Shown here piece after piece: positions 9,211-18,100 of a DNA stretch of 64,000 bases. Below the pieces are notes generated by a model. It was not told the origin of the DNA and searched no databases. It was given only the letters and a program-made list of their open reading frames with translations. The DNA lies in NCBI GenBank assembly GCA_028279185.1, contig JANQSS010000226.1, forward strand, positions 80,817 through 144,816. The letters are read 5' to 3'. A program made the translations under genes and the position numbers. Every line of letters begins with the position of its first letter. The first letter of the stretch is position 1. This DNA comes from Saprospiraceae bacterium (GTDB lineage Bacteria > Bacteroidota > Bacteroidia > Chitinophagales > Saprospiraceae).

Positions 9211-9581
9211 GATTCTATGGCCGTCGAATTCAGTTCTGAAATGTGATTATTTATTTCAAGTAAGTGCTTACTTAGCACTACAGTAATGGAATTAAGATTC
9301 TTCGCAAGTTCAATGGAGTTCATAGTTAACACGCTGCTTTCAAGTTCTTCCAGTTGGGTAGATGTTTTGACAAAACCGAAGAATTGAATTTGAGGTCTCA
9401 TCGTGTGAATGAGCTGCTTGATTTCATCGCGACGACCTAAATTCTGTGCTTTGTTAAGCAGAATTAATCGCTCAGAAACTAACTGATAAAACTGCTTTAA
9501 ATATTGGATCAATACTGAATCATCTCCATGGCAACGTCGACGAACGATGGTTATGTCAAATGGTTCGATTTGGTTTTTCAT
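9207..9581 (-). CDS. Histidine phosphotransfer (HPt) domain protein
   Basis: A single-domain, mostly helical protein of about 124 residues from the ATG at 9581. A GTG at 9617 would add 12 residues; neither start has a clear Shine-Dalgarno. The segment LIHTMRPQIQFFG matches the HPt helix in which the phospho-accepting His is followed by a basic residue and 'G' three turns later. It is His71 when numbered from the GTG, or His59 from the ATG. HPt proteins pass phosphate from a hybrid kinase's receiver to a final response regulator. The 4-bp overlap with the LytTR regulator and the hybrid kinase just upstream fit that role. Confidence 0.75.
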   Translation of the reverse strand: MKNQIEPFDITIVRRRCHGDDSVLIQYLKQFYQLVSERLILLNKAQNLGRRDEIKQLIHTMRPQIQFFGFVKTSTQLEELESSVLTMNSIELAKNLNSITVVLSKHLLEINNHISELNSTAIES

Positions 9582-9664
9582 TGGTTTTAAACTAACGTCC
9601 GCTTCGCTTTTGAGCACTCAATATACGGACTGAAATAAAAAAGGAAAGTTCTTCCGCTGGAAGA

Positions 9665-9700
9665 AAAGCAGGTCATTCATTGATTGTCAATGACTGCTTT
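9665..9700 (-). terminator. Hairpin with T-rich flank after the kinase remnant
   Basis: An inverted repeat whose left arm AAAGCAGGTCATT (9665-9677) pairs with AATGACTGCTTT (9689-9700), with one bulged G and an 11-base loop. Read on the minus strand, the hairpin ends in a T-rich stretch, so it could terminate transcription from the kinase remnant. T residues also follow on the plus strand. It overlaps the last codons of the remnant. It was judged by eye only. Confidence 0.4.
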
Positions 9701-10008
9701 TTGTAACATGATATATCGTACGTATGAAATTGTATGTGTCTTATGGTTTTGGGATGTATCCGTTCATGCTGGAGTCGTATCAAGGCCATGTTTGCTAATT
9801 GTATGTGGGATAAGTCCTCAACTGATGTGTCATCCGCTGCAATAATGAGCGGTAATGCCATGGTAAATGCACTGCCCTCATCAAGCTTACAGTCAACCCA
9901 AATTCGTCCTTGTTGAAGCTCGACTAACTGTTTTGTGATACAAGGCCCAAGGCCTGTGCCTCCAATTTCACGGCCTGCTCGCCGGATTTGTTCGAACGAT
10001 TCAAACAT
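9673..10008 (-). pseudogene. C-terminal remnant of a sensor histidine kinase (HATPase G2 region)
   Basis: The 111-residue frame begins with MFESFEQIRRAGREIGG and continues GTGLGPCITKQLVELQQG. This is the end of the N-box-to-G2 region of a histidine-kinase ATPase domain, without the His box, N box or D box. The usual GTGLGL is altered to GTGLGP, and the expected Ser after 'WVD' is Cys, as if under relaxed selection. About 60 residues after the ATPase end are of unrecognised type. Immediately upstream (10010-10100) another frame encodes a hydrophobic, membrane-like stretch, so the fragment may be two ends of a kinase joined by an internal deletion. It cannot be a working kinase, although a small expressed protein is not excluded. 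Confidence 0.65.
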
Positions 10009-10122
10009 TTTATTGATGTATTTCGACCTACAGACTGACCAACAATTAGTAACGGAAATAATATTGCTGTGAAGAGTACGAAATGAGCTAAAGGCCCGCG
10101 ATTATTGCAATTAATATCAAAA

Positions 10123-13095
10123 TTATTGTCGGATTGGAATAGAACGGTTCAACGCTTGTAGGAGTTGCTCCATTTCATAAGGTTTTGGAATGTAATCATT
10201 CATACCAGAAGAATAACACGCCTGGATTTCCGAATTTAATAGGCTAGCTGTCATTGCTATTATTGGCATTGGTTTATCGATGTTGGATTCTTGCTCACCT
10301 TGGCGAATTAACTTCGATGTTTCGTATCCGTTTAATTCCGGCATATCTACATCCATTAATATACCGTCAAAATATTTATCATTCAATTTGTCTAAAGCAA
10401 TTTTTCCGTTTTTAGCAATTGTCAAATCGAGGTTAGGTATATAATACTGAAGGTCATTGCTTACAACCATAATATTGAATGGGTCATCTTCAACGAGTAG
10501 TAAATTTATTCCAGATAATTTTTTTCCCAATGATAGGATATCAGCATCAGTCATTTTATTATTTACAGGCAATTCGGATGTTGCAAGTAAGGGAAGTTCT
10601 AAGAAGAAACGACTACCTTTTTCAAGATCACTTTCTGCCCAAATTTGTCCATTCATCAATTCGGCCAATTGACGGGAAATACTTAGGCCAAGACCTGTTC
10701 CTCCTTGTTTCTGATCAGGGTTTCCAAGTTGCACAAATGACTTAAATAACCTATCTAAGTTACTTTTTTCGATACCTACTCCCGTGTCGGTTACGGTTAC
10801 CTGAAGGTTTTCATTCGCCTTTGAGACATTTAATTCAACACCTCCATCATTTGTAAATTTTATTGCATTACTTAAAAGATTGACAAGGATTTGAATGAGC
10901 CGTTGAGGGTCACCAATGATATTTTCGGGAAGATCCGTGTCGAAATTAAAATTATAGAAGAGCCCTTTTTCAATCGCTTTTGGTTTTAGTAAGTCGTAGG
11001 CATGCTGTATGGTCGATTTTAATTTAAAAGGGGTACTTTGTATAGTTAATTTTCCAGCTTCTATTTTCGATAAATCTAATATATCATTAAGTATAACTAG
11101 TAAATTGTCTGAGCTTTTTTGCATCGCACGTAAATAAGGAGCTTGATCAGAAAGGTGATCATTACGATTCAAAATGGCCGTCATTCCTTTAATGGCATTC
11201 ATCGGTGTGCGAATTTCGTGACTCATGTTCGCCAGAAATCGTTCTTTGTATTTTTCAGATTGTTCGGCTTGTTTTTTTTGTTTCTCGATTATAGTTTTTT
11301 GTTTTTGTGTCACTTTCATCCGGTTGTAAGCCAGCCAGGCTAAAATTAATGATGCCAAGAATCCAAATCCAATAGCAAGAGATAATCGTTTTTGGTTTTT
11401 AATTTTTTCTTTTTCGATTAAAATTTGGCTAGCCGCTTCAGCATCATCGATTGCTTTTTGCTTTTCATATTGAAATTGAATTTGTTGAGCAATGACAGCT
11501 TTTTGATTTACCCTGCTAGACAGGCTGTCGCGCATTAATAAATACTGCTCGTGAGCCATAAGTGCTTTGTTTGAGCGTCCTTGCTTTTTATAACAGTAAT
11601 AAAGGGCATTGGAAATATCACGAATAGATTTTATTTGAGCAGAATTTTTGGCTAAACTCAGCGCTTCTTCAAGGTGGCGGATTGCGGTTTTAACATTACC
11701 ATTCGCTAACTCCAAACGACCTAGCTCTAAGAGCCCGTAACTTAAAATACGCTGTTGACTTCTATTTCTTGCAAGTTCAATTCCCTTTTTGAGATGTTCT
11801 TTTGCTTTGACAGAGTCTTGTTTTTGAAATAATATAGAACCGACGTTGACATAATAATTGCCCAGATTTTCTTCACCGGATATTTCAAGATGAATCAACT
11901 TGGCTTGGTTGGAGAGATCCAAAGCATTTTCAATGACTCCTTTTTTTCGATTTATCGCGGCTAAAATATCAAGAGAGTTAGCTTCGGCCGATTTGGATTT
12001 AGTCGATTGACTTAATTGGAAGGCTTGTTCGGCAAAATCCAATGCCTCATCAAGGTCGCCGTTGTCGGAATAGAGTAAGGCTATGTTTTGCAAGTTTTCG
12101 ATAATACCATGTTGTTCTCCTAGTTGGTTCTTTAATTCTTTAGAACGCATTAGGTTTTCTATAGCCTTCGGAAATTCACCAATATCGCGGTAAATACTTG
12201 CTTGATTAATTAAGGCAGACGCAAGAAAATCTTTATTGTTCATTTCTTCAAGCAACAATATGGCCCTGTTAAAGTAGTCGATGGCCAGATCGAATTCGCC
12301 TAAAGCTCTGTAGTTACGTCCTATATTTACCAAATTACCAGCGATATTTTTGGAGTGATTCACTTCTTCATACAACAATACAGACGTGTTGAAATGATCG
12401 ATACTTTTTTCGAGTTTGCCAAGACTGTAGAGGCAATTACCAATCATCATATGTGCTCCTGCAATTTCATATGTATTATTTAGTTTTTCGGCTAACGGTA
12501 CTGCCCTTGAAAATGCGCTGATGGATTCTTGGTACTTTGATTGTCTATACATTGCATGTCCGACGCCCAAATGACCGATCATTTCATATTCAGTATCACC
12601 GATTTCTTGAGCCATTTTGATGCCGAGCTTCGCATGTTTCGCGGCCTTGTCATCGTGCCGTAATTTCGAATACATCTTGCTGATATTGTTGTGCGTACCG
12701 GCCAACATTTCCTTGTCACCATTTTCCTCGCAGATAATTAAATTTTTAGAATATACATCTATGGCATCCTGATAACGAAGACGATTTGCATACGATATTC
12801 CTTTGTAATTATTGCCATATGTCAGTAATCGTTTATTGCCTTTATCTATGGCAAGATCACACAATAAGTCAGCAAAATATTCCGCCGAATCCGGATTGCT
12901 TTGCAAATAACTCATCGTTATAGATGCAATAGCGCTAAACCTGTTTCGATCTGATAGGGATTCATCATGAAAATGTTGCCAAAGTGAATCCAGACGGGAG
13001 CTGTACTGGGCTTGTGAAGTATAAATGAAACAACTTAGAACAACGCTAATTAACAGACGCATGCGGTAAGATTTTAAATACAGGGGTATAGCCAT
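10123..13095 (-). CDS. TPR-containing hybrid sensor histidine kinase with receiver domain
   Basis: 990 residues. The N-terminal signal is MRLLISVVLSCFIYTSQAQ (from Met12; the ATG at 13062 is an alternative start). The periplasmic sensor is a long series of tetratricopeptide-type helical hairpins (about 60-525). A transmembrane helix lies at about 571-591, followed by a short coiled coil. HisKA has the phospho-His626 in NMSHEIRTPMNAI. HATPase has the N box near Asn743 (NLLSNAIKF), TDTGVGI (769-775) and GGTGLGL (798-804). A receiver domain (863-985) has Asp915 (ILMDVDMPE) and Lys971. This is a hybrid kinase that needs an HPt partner, which is encoded just downstream. It is divergent from the giant adhesin operon. 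The ligand sensed is unknown. Confidence 0.93.
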   Translation of the reverse strand: MAIPLYLKSYRMRLLISVVLSCFIYTSQAQYSSRLDSLWQHFHDESLSDRNRFSAIASITMSYLQSNPDSAEYFADLLCDLAIDKGNKRLLTYGNNYKGISYANRLRYQDAIDVYSKNLIICEENGDKEMLAGTHNNISKMYSKLRHDDKAAKHAKLGIKMAQEIGDTEYEMIGHLGVGHAMYRQSKYQESISAFSRAVPLAEKLNNTYEIAGAHMMIGNCLYSLGKLEKSIDHFNTSVLLYEEVNHSKNIAGNLVNIGRNYRALGEFDLAIDYFNRAILLLEEMNNKDFLASALINQASIYRDIGEFPKAIENLMRSKELKNQLGEQHGIIENLQNIALLYSDNGDLDEALDFAEQAFQLSQSTKSKSAEANSLDILAAINRKKGVIENALDLSNQAKLIHLEISGEENLGNYYVNVGSILFQKQDSVKAKEHLKKGIELARNRSQQRILSYGLLELGRLELANGNVKTAIRHLEEALSLAKNSAQIKSIRDISNALYYCYKKQGRSNKALMAHEQYLLMRDSLSSRVNQKAVIAQQIQFQYEKQKAIDDAEAASQILIEKEKIKNQKRLSLAIGFGFLASLILAWLAYNRMKVTQKQKTIIEKQKKQAEQSEKYKERFLANMSHEIRTPMNAIKGMTAILNRNDHLSDQAPYLRAMQKSSDNLLVILNDILDLSKIEAGKLTIQSTPFKLKSTIQHAYDLLKPKAIEKGLFYNFNFDTDLPENIIGDPQRLIQILVNLLSNAIKFTNDGGVELNVSKANENLQVTVTDTGVGIEKSNLDRLFKSFVQLGNPDQKQGGTGLGLSISRQLAELMNGQIWAESDLEKGSRFFLELPLLATSELPVNNKMTDADILSLGKKLSGINLLLVEDDPFNIMVVSNDLQYYIPNLDLTIAKNGKIALDKLNDKYFDGILMDVDMPELNGYETSKLIRQGEQESNIDKPMPIIAMTASLLNSEIQACYSSGMNDYIPKPYEMEQLLQALNRSIPIRQ

Positions 13096-13409
13096 GTGTC
13101 TTATATGGGAAACCGAATTTCCAAAATAAATCTATGGATTCACAATATAAAGATAATCTCAATTGAAACTATGGTGATGAAATGGGATTTGTGCTTAGCT
13201 AAAAGGGCAGAACTAATCGCATAATAGTTTATTCTACGGTTTAGAATGATAAAATGTCACCGTTTGTTCAATTCCACTACCGTTCTGTAAATTCCTTGAC
13301 CGGTTAATAATTACAACATTAATTTCTAAGCTGTTTCAACTAGTTTTAGAAAATCAAAAGCTGAAGAGCAGACTGTTATCCCCCTATAGCCGCTCATCAA
13401 TTGAAAACC
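13096..13409. other. Divergent intergenic region between hybrid kinase and surface-protein operon
   Basis: About 310 AT-rich bases separating the divergent starts of the kinase and the barrel gene. No reading frame, RNA gene or convincing repeat was seen. A TTTG (near 13263) followed about 20 bases later by TGTAAATTCC loosely resembles the Bacteroidota -33/-7 promoter pattern reading toward the operon, but the match to TAnnTTTG is imperfect. Promoters for both directions must lie here or just upstream. Confidence 0.4.
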
Positions 13410-15161
13410 ATGTATTGTCGTGCCATTCGATTTGTTTTATTCCTGATCGTTTTCGGACTTAGCCTATTCGGTCAATCAACATCGGCTCAGAATATTGAAA
13501 GCATAGGTTCAAATCTCAGAAATTGGAAAGCGATTAACTCGAATATAAGCGGCGGTCTAGTATTGAATTCTACGTTTTATACCTCCAATAGTATAGTTCC
13601 TCGTCGCGATCCTTTTACCTGGTCGATTATGGCCAATTTGAATTTCCAGGTGGCCGGCGTTAATGCACCATTCGCATTCATTTTTTCGGATGGTAATCAA
13701 CGGTTCAACCTGCCATCTTATTCATTCACTGGCATAAGCCCTACGTACAAGTGGGCTACGCTACATGCTGGTGACAGATCGATGTATTTTAATCGATATA
13801 CGTTATCCAATATTAACTTCAGAGGTGGGGGACTTGAACTTACACCGGGAAAGTGGACCATTAAAACAATGTATGGCCGACTACGAAAAGCATCAGCTGA
13901 AGACTTGAACGCCAGACAAAGTATAGATCCAGCGTTTGAACGTCTTGGTTGGGGCATGCTGGCTGGTTATTCAGCGGATGACTATTCGTTCACTCTGGCG
14001 CTTTTTCATGCGCATGATCGCGAGGGTTCTATTTCGACGCCCATCAATTCACTCGTAACACCCGCTGACAATATGGTTATTTCTTTATCTGGACGTAAGG
14101 CAATTGGTAGTCACTTGGTGGTCGATGCAGACTTCGCGAGAAGTGGTTACAATGCCGATACACGTTCGGGTAACGAATCAACCGAATTAGCTGGAGCCAC
14201 AAATACATTCTTTGGATTATTTCAACCAACCAATAGCGCCAGTTATGGAAATGCGTATAACATCGGTGTAACATTTACTAAAAAAATATTCTCTGTTAGA
14301 TTGGGTACAGAAAAAATTGACCGTGGATTTCAATCACTGGGAGCTCTATTTTTTAACAATGATTTGCAGCATTATACGGCCGCGGTGACGTCTTCCTTAT
14401 TTAAACAAAAAATGACCGTTGGACTGAGGGGCGGATTGGAACAAACAAATTTGTCCGATGTGCAAAAGCCTAAAAATAACCGCGCCGTTATTTCATTGAA
14501 TGTCGGCTATCAAGTAAATAATCGGTTGTCATTAAATGGGGTATATTCAAATTTTGATAATACAACGAAAATCAGAGCGAAAGAAGATCCTACCGTATTC
14601 GTCGATTCCCTCTTTCTGGCGCAGACGACGCAATCAGCATCGGTTTCTTCTACTTATCAATTTAAAAATAAAACGAACCCCGCATCACTTTCATTTACGT
14701 ATGGACATCAAAATGCTCAAAGCATTCAAAATGACATGGTCAATCAAAGTGGCAACTCCACGTTTGACAACGTCAACGTGGCGTACACCCTTCGATTAAA
14801 AGCAATTGCGCTGAATACGACGGCTTCCATAAACTATAATTTATCAAAATTTGGTTCAATGGAAACAACGACTCTGGCTCCTGGTCTATCCGTAAATAAA
14901 TCCTTCTTTGATCGAAAGGTCAGGTCCACATTACACTTGTCCTACAGCTTATTGGATTCAGATGTTATGCCGTCGTCGCAAATATTCAACATAGGATGGA
15001 ACAACAGTTGGACCATTTTTAAAAATCAACGGCTCGCATTACAATTAAATTTTACTGATCGCACCGGCCAACAAAATAGTGCCTTCTCTGAATTATTCGG
15101 TAGTCTGCGATATGGCTACCAATTTAATGCTCCAATTACCGGAAAAAGAAAGGATAAATGA
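13410..15161 (+). CDS. Putative outer-membrane beta-barrel protein, first gene of the adhesin operon
   Basis: About 583 residues from the ATG at 13410 (a TTG at 13401 is in frame). The N-terminal signal has a hydrophobic core and ends STSAQ. The rest is dense in alternating beta-strands with aromatic girdles and ends in a strand-like segment LFGSLRYGYQF before a basic tail, which fits a monomeric outer-membrane barrel. I do not recognise a named family. Its TGA stop overlaps the ATG of the 2188-residue gene (ATGA at 15158-15161), so the two are translationally coupled. A role in exporting or anchoring the downstream giant proteins is only an inference from position. Confidence 0.65.
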   Translation: MYCRAIRFVLFLIVFGLSLFGQSTSAQNIESIGSNLRNWKAINSNISGGLVLNSTFYTSNSIVPRRDPFTWSIMANLNFQVAGVNAPFAFIFSDGNQRFNLPSYSFTGISPTYKWATLHAGDRSMYFNRYTLSNINFRGGGLELTPGKWTIKTMYGRLRKASAEDLNARQSIDPAFERLGWGMLAGYSADDYSFTLALFHAHDREGSISTPINSLVTPADNMVISLSGRKAIGSHLVVDADFARSGYNADTRSGNESTELAGATNTFFGLFQPTNSASYGNAYNIGVTFTKKIFSVRLGTEKIDRGFQSLGALFFNNDLQHYTAAVTSSLFKQKMTVGLRGGLEQTNLSDVQKPKNNRAVISLNVGYQVNNRLSLNGVYSNFDNTTKIRAKEDPTVFVDSLFLAQTTQSASVSSTYQFKNKTNPASLSFTYGHQNAQSIQNDMVNQSGNSTFDNVNVAYTLRLKAIALNTTASINYNLSKFGSMETTTLAPGLSVNKSFFDRKVRSTLHLSYSLLDSDVMPSSQIFNIGWNNSWTIFKNQRLALQLNFTDRTGQQNSAFSELFGSLRYGYQFNAPITGKRKDK

Positions 15162-18100
15162 TTCGTTACTTTTCATATATAGTTGGCATTTTTTTTATTT
15201 CGGTGTCAGCATCGCCTGTTTTTGGGCAATTAATATTTCCAATCACGGCAAATATTCAGTCTACACCACCCCATTCTGGAAATTTGTCCGACCTCGTAGC
15301 CGTGGGTTCGAATAAACTAGCTTTGGTATTGAATTTGCAAGATGCCGAAGAATTATCCCACCAAGTTCGATTGCGAATAACCATAGAAGGAAATGGTATT
15401 TCGCTCGTGACAAAAAGCAACATTAATTTTGCTCCAGTTGAAGTCACCTACGGTTCGCCTCAAATACTACGTGAATTGGATTTACAAGAGTATTTTAATC
15501 CAGCCGCTTTTGATTTCATCGGCTATACTCTTAATGATTATTTAAATGAAGGCGGCCTTCCTGACGGCTTTTATACTATTTGTGTCGAAGCCTTTAATTA
15601 CGCTCGGTTTGACGAAGGGGCAGCTTCAAATTCATCTTGTACTGTGATCAACGCTTCTCAATTAGATGCCCCGGTTATTACCGCACCGATTGGTATGCTT
15701 GAAAATCCGGTAACACCACAAAATCTTCCCCTTCAATGGATGAATATGCACAATGTCTCGATTCCTGTGGAGCATGAAATTGAAATTTTCGCATGGCCAT
15801 ATTCTTCCACGTTAAGTCCTGATCAAATCGTTCAATTCGACCTTCCATTTTTTACAACTACTGTGACCTCGGCAAATACATATAACATCACGCCTAGTGA
15901 TCCACCCCTGCAAAGAGGCGAGCGGTATCTCATCCGGGTACGAGCACAGGATTTATCCATGAATTATCAATTCAAAAACAACGGATGGAGTGAAATTCAA
16001 AGTTTTGGATATGATCACCCATGTCCTGCTCCGCGAAATGTAATTGCAGATGGTGTTACCACGGACGAAATAGCCCTATCCTGGCAAGCACCGAATGGAC
16101 AATTTAATACTTATGTGATTCGATATCGTGAAAAGCGGGAAGGAGCTAACTGGTACGAAAACTCAGAAGTGCTCGATGAACATACCATCACCGGACTTGA
16201 CGACAATACCATATATCAAGTTCAAGTACAGACGCTATGCGGAGGGACAACGGCCGGCGTACTCAGCGACATCATAGAGGTTAAAACGGATTCATTTGAA
16301 TTTGATCCATCGGAATACAATTGTGGTGATGAAGCTAGCTTTCCGCAACCCTTAAACTTAAATCCGATCGAAGCCAACAATTTGGCTCCGGGTGATTGGA
16401 TTACCATAGGCGGCTTTCAGGCAAAAATTGTAACAATTGAAGCAGGCAATGCACCTTCAAGTTTCTCCGGATCTTGCCATGTAAAGGTCGATTGGCTGGG
16501 GCAACGGTTTTATGCCGAATTTCAAAATCTCTATGTAAATACAGACCGGGAAGTTTATGATGGTAACATCGTATGTCGAACCAACGGACTCAAAAGTTTA
16601 CAGGGTTTTATGTCGCCGGATTCTATTCGCGTCGCTGGAGATACGACCTTACATTTTTGCGGAGACACGATTCGCACGGATTCGACTGTGTCGGCTGCCG
16701 TTGTGAATCCTACGGCAGGTGACGTTATCGTGCCCAACGGAGCTGACGATCCCTACAATCCATACAACCCTAGCAACCCATATGATCCAACGGACTATTC
16801 GGATGAAAACAATCCCTACACGCCAGACAATCCCTACGATGAAACGAGTTTGTGGAATCCCTATAATATCTTCAATCCTTATGATCCCACTGACTATTCC
16901 GATCCAAATAACCCCTACGACGCGGATAATCCCTTCGATGGAGAAGCCCTGAACCAATATAGCTCTTCCTCTACCATTCCATTCAGCGATGAAATGGGTG
17001 TTAAGGTTCTTCCTTATGGATTGACCACCAATGGCGTCTCGGGTGAAGAATATACGATCGCGCTTGATAAAATGGCCTTTACCACACGCGGCGCCGTCAT
17101 GAACGCCTATGCCTCTTTACCTATTCCTCAAGGAAATGGTCGAACGCAGTATGCTGCATTTAGCATGCAAGGTGTCAAGTTTCATCCCGGTGGCTTGCTC
17201 GGTGAATCCCGACTAGTGCTCAACAGTGACGTCTCTTTCAAATTAGGTCCAACGTCCCTGGTTACCTTCAATAAGGGAGGTGATTCGTACGTCAGTTGGG
17301 ACTGCCATGGTTTTCTCGGTGTGTCCGTTTCCGGAAATGTTCAAGTTTGCCGTGATGTACTCGTACCGATCGATTGGTCTGGTCGAGGCATTGATTCTTC
17401 GTCCTATGTCACAGGATTTTTCCGGGCTACAATGCCGGAGTGGGGCGAGTTTGTCGCAGATTTAAGTATCACTCCATTCGAAGTACCGGGCTTGGAGGAC
17501 TGGGCTTTTGTCGTAGAAAATGCTGTTTTTGATTTTAGTGAGTCATTGACGCCATCAACTGTTGCTTTTCCATCTGACTATTCACACGCAGATGTGCTAG
17601 GTGGTGATGGTAGTTCGAGTCCTGCCTGGACAGGATTCTATTTACGTGCGCTTAAAATTAGACTTCCGAAGAAGTTCAGCCAAACTGCGGATTCTATTGC
17701 CACAGATACATCCGCTACCAATCCCACTTCTCCTCCCCCCGCACAATTGGATTCAGCTGCTATCGATTCAATTGTTGCGCGCATATACAATCAGGACCAA
17801 CTCGAATTTGGCGCCGAGAACGTTCTCGTAGATGAAACTGGTGTGACCTTCTACGTCTATGCATCCAACATTCTGAGTCTCGATCAGGGCCGAGTGGGTA
17901 CATGGGGATTTGGCATCGATTCAGTGGGGCTTGGTGTGCAATCCAACGTTTTCAAGAAAGCATATCTCAAAGGAAAAGTCGATGTACCGGCGCTCAGCTC
18001 TGTGCTCGGGTATGAATGTTTGATTCAGCCCGGAGCCCAATACGACTTTACGATTTCTATTGAAGATACGCTATCGATTAATGCTTGGCGAGCAAATGTC

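Noticed and set aside
16649..16957. Opposite-strand and shifted open frames over the NPY tract
   Set aside because: They arise because a low-complexity codon repeat keeps several frames open. Their products are Ile/Val- or Pro/Thr-monotonous and they have no neighbours or start signals.
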